NCBI RefSeq assembly: GCF_008364795.1
Contig: NZ_VTTM01000008.1
Span: forward strand, 186,001-250,000
Source: Azospirillum oryzae
Lineage (GTDB): Bacteria; Pseudomonadota; Alphaproteobacteria; Azospirillales; Azospirillaceae
DNA: 64,000 bases
Reading direction: 5' to 3'
Both the position numbers and the translations under genes were made by a program. The notes below the pieces were generated by a model. That model did not search any database, was not told the DNA's origin, and saw only the letters and a list, made by a program, of their open reading frames with translations. Below are positions 34,214 to 43,428 of the stretch, piece by piece. Within the stretch, counting starts at the first letter, position 1, and each line of letters begins with the position of its first letter.

Positions 34214-34765
34214 TCAGAACCAGTCGCCAAGCTGGGCGAAGGTCGGATGCTTGTGATCCTTGGCCGACAGCTGCGCCTTGTCCGCCGACACCGGCCAGTC
34301 GATGCCCAGTTCCGGATCGTTCCACAGCAGGCCGCGGTCATGCTCGGGCGAATAATAGTTGGTCACCTTGTAGATGACCTCGGTGTCCGGCTCCAGCGTG
34401 CAGAAGCCGTGGGCGAAGCCGATCGGCACCAGGATCTGGTTCCATTCCGCCGCGCTGATCACCGCGCTGACATGCCGGCCGAAGGTGGGGGAGCCTTTGC
34501 GGATGTCGACCGCCACGTCCAGGATGGCGCCGCGCACCACCCGCACCAGCTTGTCCTGGGCGAAGGGCGGCAGCTGGAAATGCAGGCCGCGCACCGTGCC
34601 GACCTCGGCCGACAGCGAGTGATTGTCCTGGACGAAGTCGTAATGCAGCCCGGCCGCCTCGAACGTCTTCTTGGTGTAGGTCTCCGAGAAGAAGCCGCGA
34701 TGGTCGCCGAACTTCTTCGGGCGGATGATCTTAACGTCGGGAATGTCGAGGGAGACGACGTCCAT
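34214..34765 (-). CDS. rfbC: dTDP-4-dehydrorhamnose 3,5-epimerase
   Basis: A 183-residue RmlC cupin. FGDHRGFFSETYTKKTF, QDNHSLSAEVGTVRGLHFQ (with the catalytic His), VAVDIRKGSPTFG and PIGFAHGFCTLEPDTEV with its catalytic Tyr region YKVTNYY. Full length for the family. It begins three bases after the stop of the large glycosyltransferase gene, so the rhamnose genes are cotranscribed with it. Confidence 0.95.
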   Translation of the reverse strand: MDVVSLDIPDVKIIRPKKFGDHRGFFSETYTKKTFEAAGLHYDFVQDNHSLSAEVGTVRGLHFQLPPFAQDKLVRVVRGAILDVAVDIRKGSPTFGRHVSAVISAAEWNQILVPIGFAHGFCTLEPDTEVIYKVTNYYSPEHDRGLLWNDPELGIDWPVSADKAQLSAKDHKHPTFAQLGDWF

Positions 34766-34768
34766 GGC

Positions 34769-37700
34769 TCAGATGCTTTCCTTCTGAAGCTCTTTGCGGG
34801 CCGCCGGCTGCTCCTTGCGCAGCCAGGGCCTGACCGTGCGCGGCGGGAAGGCCAGACCGAAGTCGGACGCATCCAGGGTCAGGTTCGGGTTGTAGAAGGG
34901 ATCCTCGATCAGCGACCGGCCCCAGCGTTCCTGCATGTAGGCGATCTCGCGCTTGAAGCGGGCGATCTTGTCGGGCGCCATGTCCGACCCGCGCGAGGCC
35001 GATTCCAGGTGGTACAGCTCGGCATGCGGCGTCCATACCAGGAAATAGCCGGCGTCGCGGACCTTGAGGCAGAGATCGACGTCGTTGAAGGCGACGGCCA
35101 GATGCTCCTCGTTCAGCCCGCCGACCTGCTCGAACACCGCCTTGCGCATCACCAGGCAGGCGGCGGTGACGCAGGACATGTTCTGCGTCAGCATCAGCCG
35201 GGCGAAATGGCCGGGATGCTCGCGGGCGAAATGCTTGTGGATGTGGTTGGCCACCCCGTTGATGCCGGTGATGACGCCGGCATGCTGGATGGTGTCGTCC
35301 CCGTAATAGAGCTTGGCGCCGACCGCTCCCACCTCCGGCCGCAGGGCATGGGCGACCATCTCGGTCAGCCAGCCCGGATGGATCACCTTGATGTCGTTGT
35401 TGATCAGGCCGATCAGTTCGCCCTTGGCCGCGCGCACGCCGAAATTGTTGATGGCGGAGAAGTTGAAGGGGCCGTCATAGCGCAGTACCCGCACCCGCTC
35501 GCGCCCCTGCAGCGAGGCGAAATAGTCGAGCGTCTCCTTCTCCTCGCTGTTGTTGTCGAGGACGATGACTTCCAGGTTCGGATAGTCGGTCTCGGTCAGC
35601 AGCCCTTCGACGCACTGGCGCAGCAGGTCGACCTTGTCGCGGGTCGGCACCAGCAGCGAGATCAGCGGCGCCGGCTCCGGCACCGGATAGACGGCGCGGG
35701 TGTACCATTCGGCCCCCGGCGCCGGCTCCACCCGCACCGGCTGGCCGGTGCGCTGGAAATGATCCTGCAATGCCCGGCGCGCCGCGTCGGTGGCGGTCGG
35801 CAGCGCCACGGTCGAGAAGGAGGAGGAGGCGGAGAACACCCGCCAGTGATAGAGGATCATCGGGATGTGGCGGATGCGCGGCGCCGTGGTCTTCTCCACC
35901 GCGCGCAGCACCAGATCGTAATCCTGGCTGCCCTCGTAGCCGACGCGGAAGCCGCCGATCTCCACCAGCAGGCTGCGGCGGAACACGCCCAGATGGCTGA
36001 CCATGTTCTGGCCGTGGAACAGGTCGGGGTTCCAGTCGGTCTTGAAATAGGGGTCGTAGCGCCGGCCGTTCTCGTCGATCTTGTCCTCGTCGGAGTAGAT
36101 CACGTCGGCGTCCGGGTGCCGCTCGATCTCCTCCGCCACCATGTAGAGGGCGTGCGGCGGCAGTTCGTCGTCATGGTCCATCAGGGCGACGAACTCGCCC
36201 GAGGCCAGATCCAGCGCGCTGTTGCTGGCGGCGGAGATGTGGCCGTTCGCCTCGCGCCGCATCGTCTTGATGCGGGGGTCGCGCGCGGCATAGTCCGCCA
36301 GCACCGTCGCCACATGCGGGGCGGTGGAGGCGTCGTCGGCGATGCACAATTCCCAATGCGGGTAGAGCTGGGCCAGCACCGTGTCGAGCGCGCGGCGCAG
36401 ATAGGGCTCCGGCGTGTTGTAGACCGGCATGACCACGGAGATCAGCGGCCGCCGCGTCATCCGGCCGATGGCCTCGGCGATCGACTGGCGGTCGAAGGGG
36501 GTCAGCGTGTCGTAGAGCCGGATCCAGCTCTCGTAATCGGTGACCAGCGTGTTCGGCTGCAGATCCTGCAGCAGCTTGTGCTTGGTCGCCGCCAGACCGT
36601 GCTGGCGCAGATAGGTCAGCCCGCGGAAGGCCTGGCCCTGATAGGTCTTCAGCGCCCGCTGCAGGACCTGGAGCTTGCCGATCTCCTCGACCGTCACATC
36701 CTCCAGCCGGAAGCGCGCCGGCCGGTCGGTCGGGTCGAGCCGCAGGGCCTTGGTCTCGTAGGGCAGCAGCACCAGGGCCTCCGCCTCGCCGTCGACCACC
36801 GGCGGCAGGCGCAGCATGCCCCCTTCGCCGAAGCCGGTGCCGCAATCGATGTAGAGCACCGGGGCCAGCGGCACCGTGGCGTCGGCGACGCGATAGCGGA
36901 TGACGCACCAGCCGGCCGGGCAGCGGCCCTGGTCGGAGACCAGCCGGAAGGCGGGATCGACCCCCTGGGTCTCGAAACGGCCGTCCTCCAGCCGGACGAC
37001 GTCGTGGAACGGCTCCAGCGCGATGGCGTGGCGGCGCGAGCGGTGGAAGCGGCGCAGCTCGGTCGTCAGCCGGCCGAGCTTGCGCACCGGGGCCGAGACC
37101 TTCCAGGAGGTGGAATTGACCAGGGCGTGGATGTGATGGTCGCGGGCGCGCACCACCCCGTGCAGCTCGTCGTTGGCGGCGCGCAGCCGCGCGGCCTCGG
37201 CATGGGCCTCCTCCAGGTTGCGGCGCAGTGCGTCGCCTTCGTCCTGCAGCGCGGCGATCCGTGCGTTCAACTGCCCGATCTCGCCGCCCAGTTCGACGAT
37301 GTGCGCATCGCGGTCGGCGATCCACTGCTGCAGGGTAGCGATCGACTCGTTGCGCTCGGCCACCGTGGTCATCAGACCGCGGATCTCGTCCACCCGGCTG
37401 CGGACGTCCTGATGCAGGCCGGCGATGTCCTGCTCCAGCCCCAGGATCCGGCGGGCGCGTTCCTGCGCCTGCTGGGTCTCGATGACGCCGCTGCCCAGCC
37501 GGTCGAAGAAGGCGCGGATCTGCTGGGCGGTCTGGCCGTCGCGGCCGGCCTCGAACAGCCAGCGGATCTCGTCCGGCAGATCGTCGCCGACCGCCAGCAC
37601 GCCAAGCCCGTTGGAATGCAGGAAACCGAAGGACGGGTAGCGGGCGGTCAGCTCCTCCCACAGCTTCCAGACGCCGAAATCGCCCTTGCGGACGTTGATG

Positions 37701-38206
37701 TCGTGGAACAGCACAACGCCGCGGCCGCTCATCTTCGGCAGCCACGTCTCGAAATCGTGGCGCACCGCCTCGTAGGTGTGCAGGCCGTCGATGTGCAGCA
37801 GGTCGACGCTGCCGTCGGCGAAATGGACGACCGCCTCGTCGAAGGTCATCCGCAGCATGCGGGAGAAGGCGGCGTAGCGCGGATCGTGGAAGTCGGCGAG
37901 CGTCTGGTAGACCTCGTCGCCGTAATAGCCCGCCTGCGGGTCGCCCTGCCAGGTATCGACCGCGAAGCAGGCGGTGCCGGTCCCAAGCTGCTTCACCGCC
38001 TGGCAGAAGGTCGAATAGGAATTGCCGGTGTGGGTCCCCAGCTCGACGAAGGTCCGCGGACGCAGCGCTTCGGTGATCCACAGCGCGAAGGGCGTGTGGC
38101 CGAGCCAGGACGGCGGGGCGACGATGAGATCGGGGGTGAGAAAGCTGATCGGCCGGCAGAGGCGATGGAGAGTATCGGAACCTGCGTCCTGCAAAAACGA
38201 ATCCAC
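34769..38206 (-). CDS. fused methyltransferase - coiled coil - double GT2 glycosyltransferase
   Basis: A 1145-residue multidomain protein. Residues about 30-205: class I SAM methyltransferase of the Methyltransf_24/cephalosporin-hydroxylase-like type (FVELGTHTGNSYSTF, LLHIDGLHTYEAV, GVVLFHDI). Residues about 240-360: long coiled coil. Residues about 375-540: a beta-rich domain. Then two GT-A family 2 domains: the first from about 588 (LISVVMPVYNTPEPYLRRAL) with the metal-binding DHDDEL near 675; the second from about 846 (LISLLVPTRDKVDLLRQC). Such fusions build or cap long polysaccharides and the coiled coil may act as a length ruler as in WbdD; that is inference. GTG 38206 is chosen for GAGG at a 6-base spacing; the 80-residue upstream extension is low-complexity. 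Confidence 0.88.
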   Translation of the reverse strand: MDSFLQDAGSDTLHRLCRPISFLTPDLIVAPPSWLGHTPFALWITEALRPRTFVELGTHTGNSYSTFCQAVKQLGTGTACFAVDTWQGDPQAGYYGDEVYQTLADFHDPRYAAFSRMLRMTFDEAVVHFADGSVDLLHIDGLHTYEAVRHDFETWLPKMSGRGVVLFHDINVRKGDFGVWKLWEELTARYPSFGFLHSNGLGVLAVGDDLPDEIRWLFEAGRDGQTAQQIRAFFDRLGSGVIETQQAQERARRILGLEQDIAGLHQDVRSRVDEIRGLMTTVAERNESIATLQQWIADRDAHIVELGGEIGQLNARIAALQDEGDALRRNLEEAHAEAARLRAANDELHGVVRARDHHIHALVNSTSWKVSAPVRKLGRLTTELRRFHRSRRHAIALEPFHDVVRLEDGRFETQGVDPAFRLVSDQGRCPAGWCVIRYRVADATVPLAPVLYIDCGTGFGEGGMLRLPPVVDGEAEALVLLPYETKALRLDPTDRPARFRLEDVTVEEIGKLQVLQRALKTYQGQAFRGLTYLRQHGLAATKHKLLQDLQPNTLVTDYESWIRLYDTLTPFDRQSIAEAIGRMTRRPLISVVMPVYNTPEPYLRRALDTVLAQLYPHWELCIADDASTAPHVATVLADYAARDPRIKTMRREANGHISAASNSALDLASGEFVALMDHDDELPPHALYMVAEEIERHPDADVIYSDEDKIDENGRRYDPYFKTDWNPDLFHGQNMVSHLGVFRRSLLVEIGGFRVGYEGSQDYDLVLRAVEKTTAPRIRHIPMILYHWRVFSASSSFSTVALPTATDAARRALQDHFQRTGQPVRVEPAPGAEWYTRAVYPVPEPAPLISLLVPTRDKVDLLRQCVEGLLTETDYPNLEVIVLDNNSEEKETLDYFASLQGRERVRVLRYDGPFNFSAINNFGVRAAKGELIGLINNDIKVIHPGWLTEMVAHALRPEVGAVGAKLYYGDDTIQHAGVITGINGVANHIHKHFAREHPGHFARLMLTQNMSCVTAACLVMRKAVFEQVGGLNEEHLAVAFNDVDLCLKVRDAGYFLVWTPHAELYHLESASRGSDMAPDKIARFKREIAYMQERWGRSLIEDPFYNPNLTLDASDFGLAFPPRTVRPWLRKEQPAARKELQKESI

Positions 38207-38470
38207 CTGTCGCCTCTTGTTTTGCCTGCCTCCGCACCGGGACCGTTCCGGGCTTCCGGCCGCTGCTTCGATCCTGTCGCCCAGTCCGGGCATCCAGACA
38301 TCCGGGCATCCGGTCTGCGGGCGCCGGACGGCCCTGTCACAGCCGCCGACAGACATACGCTGACACCCCGGCGGAATGCAAGCCGCTGACCCCGGACCGT
38401 CCGGTGGGGGGCCACAATAGCCGGAACTGCGGTTTTCCTGCCTCACTCCGGGTTTATGGGCGCGCCGTCC
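38207..38470. other. gap between wzt and the large glycosyltransferase gene
   Basis: 264 bases with no gene. It contains a short direct repeat of ATCCGGGCATCC-type sequence near 38284-38312. A minus-strand promoter for the glycosyltransferase-rhamnose operon may lie here, but no clear element was identified. Confidence 0.3.
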
Positions 38471-39898
38471 CTATTTTGTCGCAGGGACGGAGCGCGGGGC
38501 GGAGGCCCCCTCCGCCTCCAGCGTGATCGCCAGCATCGGCATGCCGACCAGCCCGCGGACGACATGGCTGGCGTGGACCTTGAAGAACAGCGCGTCCTCG
38601 ACCCAATGGTGCTGCACATGGTCGTTCTGCGTGCCCTCGGCGAGCGCCACGGTGATGGAGAAGTCGCCGCTGGGCAGGTAGGGCATCTGGAAGCGGAAGC
38701 GGGCGGCGAAGTCCTGACCGGCGGGGATGGTGACGGGATCGAGCTGGTAGCTGAGGAAGGTGTTGTCGCCGAACAGGTTCTGGCCCAGCTTGTCCTTGAC
38801 GTAGAAGCCGACGATGGGGCGGTGGACCTGCTGGTCGGCCCGGCAATCCACCTTCAGCACGATGACCTCGCCGCCCTCCAGCACGCTGAGCGGATGCTCC
38901 TCGGCATCCAGGATCGAGACGTTGGTGATGGTGGCGCCGCGGTTGCCGAACCAGGGGCCGCTGTCGTTGAAGTCGAACAGCTCGATGGCGTTGCGATGCT
39001 GGGATGCCTTCAGCAGCGCGGCGCGGGCGTCCTCCACCGGCTCCTCGCGCCTGGCCTGGGGCAGGGCCTGCCGCGCCCCGCCGATGCGGAAGCCGCGCGA
39101 GGTGTCCTGGTCGCTGTAGAGCGCCGCCAGATAGTCGTGGCAGACCTCCTTGGCCGGGCCGATCGCCCGCACCGACCCGTTGTCCAGCCACACCACCCGG
39201 TCGCAGAGGTTCACCACCTGTCCGGTGTCGTGCGACACGAAGAACAGGGTGCCGCGCTCCTTGAAGCGGTGGATGAAGCGCATGCATTTCTGGGTGAAGG
39301 AGGCGTCGCCGACCGCCAGGATCTCGTCGACGATCATGATGTCGGCGTCGACATGCGCCGCCACCGCGAAGGCGAGGCGGGCGTACATGCCGCTGGAATA
39401 GAGCTTCACCGGCTGTTCGATGAAGTCGCCGATGCCCGCGAACTCGGCGATTGAGTCGTAGCGCTGGGCGATCTGCTCGTTCGACAACCCCAGCACCGAG
39501 GCGGCGAGGTAGACGTTCTCGCGCCCGGTGAATTCCGGGTTGAAGCCGGCGCCCAGCTCCAGCAGCGCCGCGATGCGGCCATCGACCACGATGCGGCCGG
39601 AGGTCGGCGTCAGCGTGCCGCAGAGCAGCTGCAGGAAGGTCGATTTGCCCGAGCCGTTGCGGCCGATCAGCCCGACCGTTTCGCCGCGGCGGACCTCCAG
39701 GTCGACGCCGCGCAGCGCCCAGTACTCGTCGTAATATTTGCGCCGGCCGCGCACCAGCATCTGCTTCAGCCGGTCCTGCGGGCGCTTGAAGATGGCGTAG
39801 GCCTTGCCCAGCCCCTCGGCCCGGATGACCACAGGTGTATCGGCGGGAGGGGTATCGGCGGGGGTATTGGCGGCGGGAGTCTCGGTCTCAGACGACAT
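38471..39898 (-). CDS. wzt: polysaccharide ABC transporter ATP-binding protein with Wzt_C domain
   Basis: A 475-residue Wzt. Residues about 25-265 form the ATPase: Walker A GLIGRNGSGKSTFL (about 78-85 core), signature-region LYSSGMYARLAFAVAA and Walker B IMIVDEILAVGD, as in O-antigen and capsule exporters. Residues about 300-465 match the C-terminal Wzt carbohydrate-binding domain (NDSGPWFGNRGATITNV, then GFYVKDKLGQNLFGDNT), which recognises the terminal modification of the finished chain. The start overlaps the wzm stop by 11 bases. Together with the upstream permease this is an ABC-dependent polysaccharide exporter. Confidence 0.92.
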   Translation of the reverse strand: MSSETETPAANTPADTPPADTPVVIRAEGLGKAYAIFKRPQDRLKQMLVRGRRKYYDEYWALRGVDLEVRRGETVGLIGRNGSGKSTFLQLLCGTLTPTSGRIVVDGRIAALLELGAGFNPEFTGRENVYLAASVLGLSNEQIAQRYDSIAEFAGIGDFIEQPVKLYSSGMYARLAFAVAAHVDADIMIVDEILAVGDASFTQKCMRFIHRFKERGTLFFVSHDTGQVVNLCDRVVWLDNGSVRAIGPAKEVCHDYLAALYSDQDTSRGFRIGGARQALPQARREEPVEDARAALLKASQHRNAIELFDFNDSGPWFGNRGATITNVSILDAEEHPLSVLEGGEVIVLKVDCRADQQVHRPIVGFYVKDKLGQNLFGDNTFLSYQLDPVTIPAGQDFAARFRFQMPYLPSGDFSITVALAEGTQNDHVQHHWVEDALFFKVHASHVVRGLVGMPMLAITLEAEGASAPRSVPATK

Positions 39899-40748
39899 CG
39901 GCGAACCCCCGGCGGGTCTTCATGAACCAGAGATAGCCGAGCCAGGCCACCACCCAGGCGCCCAGCGTCGCCAGTCCCCACTCCACCGGCGACGGGACGC
40001 GGCCCCAGAACAGCAGGTCCTTAGACTGTTCCAGGATCGCGGTCATCGGGTTCAGGTGCAGGATGGCGCGGAAGCGCTCGGGGATCGCGGTCATCGGATA
40101 GAAGATCGGGCTGAGGAACATCAGCACGGTGACGGCCACCCCCACCACCTGCCGCAGGTCGCGCAGGAACACGCCGGCGGCGGCGAAGAACCAGCTCAGC
40201 CCCAGCGTGGTCAGGCACAAGGGCGCCAGCACCAGCGGCAGCAGCAGGGCGGTCAGCGGCGGCAGCCCGGCCACCAGCAGATGGAAGACCAGCAGGATGA
40301 CGAAGCCGATGCCGGCGTTGAACAGCGCGACCGCCAGCGACACCAGCGGCAGGATCTCCAGCGGGAAGACCACCTTCTTGATGTAGCTGATGTTCTCCAG
40401 CAGCAGCCCGGGCGCCCGGTTCAGGCATTCGCCCAGCACGTTGAACAGGATCAGGCCGGAGAACAGCAGCAGGGCGAATTCGGTGTTGCTCTCCCCCGCC
40501 GCTCCGCTGGGCGTGCCCCAGCGCGCGCGGAACACCACCGAGAAGACGAAGGTGTAGACCGCCAGCATCAGGATCGGATTCAGCACCGCCCAGACGATGC
40601 CCAGCACGGAGCCGCGATAGCGGGCGTCGATCTCCCGCCGGGCCAGCCGCAGGATCAGCGACCTGTGGTGCCAGGCGGTCTGGAAAAGGGCAAAGGGACC
40701 GGCGCCGAAACCCGCCACCTTAGGGTTTCCCGACTGAGAGTTGAACAA
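39888..40748 (-). CDS. wzm: polysaccharide ABC transporter permease
   Basis: About 286 residues, ABC-2 family (Wzm/TagG) with six hydrophobic helices. LILRLARREIDARYRGSVLG is the typical amphipathic entry sequence, followed by IVWAVLNPILMLAVYTFVFS and NRAPGLLLENISYIKKVVFP. It forms the membrane channel for export of undecaprenyl-linked polysaccharide with Wzt. The start is uncertain: TTG 40748 (GGGGAA 9 bases upstream) and GTG 40718 are the best candidates; ATG 40817 would add a low-complexity tail. It is the first gene of the minus-strand export operon. Confidence 0.87.
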   Translation of the reverse strand: MFNSQSGNPKVAGFGAGPFALFQTAWHHRSLILRLARREIDARYRGSVLGIVWAVLNPILMLAVYTFVFSVVFRARWGTPSGAAGESNTEFALLLFSGLILFNVLGECLNRAPGLLLENISYIKKVVFPLEILPLVSLAVALFNAGIGFVILLVFHLLVAGLPPLTALLLPLVLAPLCLTTLGLSWFFAAAGVFLRDLRQVVGVAVTVLMFLSPIFYPMTAIPERFRAILHLNPMTAILEQSKDLLFWGRVPSPVEWGLATLGAWVVAWLGYLWFMKTRRGFADVV

Positions 40749-41357
40749 TTTAGAGTATTCCCCGTCTGCGGCCGGCCGACCATAACTCCCGCCCCGGCGG
40801 CGTTCAAGCGAAAGCATCCCCCGGCACCGGAGGGGCGGCAGAGGGAATGGCTGGGTGGGAACGACTGGCCGGGTGGACCCTCCTGAAAAAGAACAGGGGG
40901 GGGAACGGACCTTTGGTTTCCCCCGTTTACCCGAAAGATCGGAGAGGTGGTGACTCTGTCCAGGGATTTCCGTTATCACGAAAGAAAATTTTACAGTAAA
41001 CATTCGGAACGTCGGCACTATCCGGGCTAATGCCACGGGAACCGCCGGAGTTCCGCGTCCTATGCGTATCAGTAAACTTCAAGTCGAAATCAAACGCGAC
41101 TTTCCTATGCGCAGGATAGGGACATGCCTTGTCATGAGGTTGCTATCCGATGTGCGATCCACCATTGGGGGTCGCAACGGTAATTTTATAAGCCCATGGG
41201 GTTAGATCCGGATTAGAGCTAAAAAAGCTCATCCGATAGGGCCATAACTAGCCTTGAGAAGCGGCGATTGCCCGATTTGCAGGAAAGACGCACCGATTGC
41301 CGAAGTCCGGGAAAAACCGGAGTGCCCGGCGGAGCGGTGACGCAAAAGGAGGCCGTT
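40749..41357. promoter_or_regulatory. 609-base divergent regulatory region, AT-richer than its surroundings
   Basis: No convincing gene. It separates the minus-strand wzm operon from the plus-strand sulfotransferase operon, so it must hold promoters for both. Base composition between 40960 and 41270 is much less GC-rich than the flanks. Visible structure: direct repeats of CCTATGCG at about 41069 and 41103, the second in a CCTAT/ATAGG inverted repeat; hairpin GAGCT-AAAAA-AGCTC near 41215-41229; and TATAAG near 41187 as a possible -10 element. No single promoter can be named with confidence. Confidence 0.45.
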
Positions 41358-42416
41358 GTGTTTTGGAATGCAAAGACCCTGACAGCCGATCACTATGCCG
41401 CATCGTTAAGAAATCACTTCGGTGACGGTGCGGTCCATCGTCTTCAGAAAGAGATCGGTTTTGTTGGAAAGCGGCTTCTTAGACTTCCCAGCACGGAAAG
41501 ATCGAGCTTCTTCGATCCCTGGTTCACAGAGGAGAACGCCCGTCATCTGCGGTCGGTCGCCCAGTCGGTCCGCGGGATCATGCCGGACGCCGCCGGTGCG
41601 GCCGGTGCCGCTCCCCGCGCCGCTCCCCGCATCGTCTTCCTGCACGGGGTCATGCCGCGCAGCGGCACCAACTATCTCCAGAGCCTGCTGGAGCTGCATC
41701 CCGACGTGGTGGTCAACCCCCACGGCGTCCGGGAGCTTCCCTTCCTGAACACGGTGGAGGACGCGCGCATCTATGAGGGGCGCTTCCTGCGTCTCTATCA
41801 ACGAAACCGGGAATCGTTCAGCGATCTGGAAACCTTCTGCTATATGGTCAGTGGCTTCCTCCGTCGCATCGAAGCCGAATTCCCGGCGGACAAGACGGTG
41901 GTGATCAAGTCGCCCCACACCCGGATGATGCGCTATTTCCCCTACCTGTTCCCGACGGAGCGCTGCCTGATCGTGCTGCGCGACGGCCGCCGAGCGGTGC
42001 AGTCCACCATCGACACCTGGCCGCTGCGCTTCCTCGGCCGCACCTTCGCCGACGTCTGCCGTGAATGGAGCTTCGGCACCGAGGCGGCGCTGGAGGCGCA
42101 GAGCCGGATGAGCGCCGACGCCTGCCGTCTGGTCCGCTTCGAGGACGCGGTGGCCTCCCCCGACGGCACCGCCCGCGACCTGCTGCGCTTCCTGGACCTG
42201 AGCGAGGAGCGCTATCCGTTCGAGCGGATCGGCGACCTGCCCATCCTGGGATCGTCCCGCGTCTCGCGCCGCGATGGCGAGGTCAGCTGGACCCCCGTCA
42301 AGAAACCCGAAGGCTTCGACCCGTCGAAGCGCCAGATCGACTGGTCGCGCAAGCGTCGGACCGTGTTCGACGCCGTGGCCGGAGACATGCAGAAGAAGGC
42401 CGGCTATGCTGCTTGA
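41358..42416 (+). CDS. sulfotransferase family protein
   Basis: A 352-residue protein with the PAPS-dependent sulfotransferase fold. The 5'-phosphosulfate loop is [17 protein letters not shown] (about 92-108, P-R-S-G-T core) and the 3'-phosphate site is [15 protein letters not shown] (about 204-218). No membrane helix is visible. It should transfer sulfate from PAPS to a sugar or lipid acceptor. The GTG start has AAGGAGG at a 5-base spacing (41346-41352), better than any upstream codon. It overlaps cysD by 11 bases, so the sulfate donor is made by the next two genes. Acceptor likely the exported polysaccharide, by context only. Confidence 0.87.
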   Translation: MFWNAKTLTADHYAASLRNHFGDGAVHRLQKEIGFVGKRLLRLPSTERSSFFDPWFTEENARHLRSVAQSVRGIMPDAAGAAGAAPRAAPRIVFLHGVMPRSGTNYLQSLLELHPDVVVNPHGVRELPFLNTVEDARIYEGRFLRLYQRNRESFSDLETFCYMVSGFLRRIEAEFPADKTVVIKSPHTRMMRYFPYLFPTERCLIVLRDGRRAVQSTIDTWPLRFLGRTFADVCREWSFGTEAALEAQSRMSADACRLVRFEDAVASPDGTARDLLRFLDLSEERYPFERIGDLPILGSSRVSRRDGEVSWTPVKKPEGFDPSKRQIDWSRKRRTVFDAVAGDMQKKAGYAA

Positions 42417-43428
42417 TCCACTGCTCGACCCCCACCCCGCGGCCAAGGATCGCTCCGGGGCCGCGACCGGTTCCCCCGGTTCCGTCCCTGCTTCCGAGGA
42501 CAGCTTGCCCGCCATCCTGACCACGCCGGCCCGCCTCACCCACTTGCAAAGGCTGGAGGCGGAGAGCATCCACATCATGCGCGAGGTGGCGGCCCAGTTC
42601 CAGAAGCCGGTCATGCTCTATTCGGTGGGCAAGGACAGCTCGGTGCTGCTGCATCTGGCGATGAAGGCCTTCCATCCGTCGAAGCCGCCCTTCCCGCTGC
42701 TGCATGTCGACACGACCTGGAAGTTCCGGGAGATGATCGAATTCCGCGACCGCACGGCGCAGGAGTTGGGCATCGACCTGATGGTCCACATCAACCGGGA
42801 CGGCGTGCGCCAGGGCATCGGCCCCTTCACCCACGGCTCGGCCGTCCACACCGACGTGATGAAGACGCAAGGGCTCAAGCAGGCGCTCGACGCCCACGGC
42901 TTCGACGCCGCCTTCGGCGGGGCACGCCGCGACGAGGAGAAGAGCCGCGCCAAGGAGCGCATCTTCTCCTTCCGCACGGCTTCCCACCGCTGGGAGCCGA
43001 AGAACCAGCGGCCGGAGCTGTGGAGCCTCTACAACGGCCGGATCAACAAGGGCGAGAGCATCCGCGTCTTCCCGCTGTCGAACTGGACCGAACTGGACAT
43101 CTGGCAATACATCCACCAGGAGAACATCCCGGTCGTCCCCCTCTATTTCGCCAAGCCGCGCCCGGTGGTGGAGCGTGACGGCACGCTCATCATGGTCGAT
43201 GACGACCGCCTGCCGCTGAAGCCCGGCGAGACGCCGGAGATGGCCTGGGTGCGCTTCCGCACGCTCGGCTGCTATCCGCTGACCGGGGCCGTGCGTAGCA
43301 CCGCCGCCACCCTGCCCGAGATCATCCGCGAAATGCTGCTGTCCACCAGTTCGGAACGGCAGGGCCGCGTGATCGACCAGGACGCCGCCGCTTCCATGGA
43401 AGCGAAGAAGCAGGAAGGCTACTTCTGA
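42406..43428 (+). CDS. cysD: sulfate adenylyltransferase subunit 2
   Basis: A 340-residue ATP-sulfurylase small subunit (CysD/NodP). N-type ATP pyrophosphatase loop in [15 protein letters not shown], then [16 protein letters not shown], the [14 protein letters not shown] motif and the C-terminal [15 protein letters not shown]. The N-terminus is about 40 residues longer than usual and Pro/Ser-rich. ATG 42406 overlaps the sulfotransferase stop. With CysN it makes APS from sulfate and ATP. The stop overlaps the cysNC start by one base. Confidence 0.95.
   Translation: MLLDPLLDPHPAAKDRSGAATGSPGSVPASEDSLPAILTTPARLTHLQRLEAESIHIMREVAAQFQKPVMLYSVGKDSSVLLHLAMKAFHPSKPPFPLLHVDTTWKFREMIEFRDRTAQELGIDLMVHINRDGVRQGIGPFTHGSAVHTDVMKTQGLKQALDAHGFDAAFGGARRDEEKSRAKERIFSFRTASHRWEPKNQRPELWSLYNGRINKGESIRVFPLSNWTELDIWQYIHQENIPVVPLYFAKPRPVVERDGTLIMVDDDRLPLKPGETPEMAWVRFRTLGCYPLTGAVRSTAATLPEIIREMLLSTSSERQGRVIDQDAAASMEAKKQEGYF

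Noticed and set aside
34040-38389. 1449-codon plus-strand frame
   Set aside because: Antisense of the GT2 fusion gene; low-complexity composition and no motif. Length alone is not evidence at this GC content.
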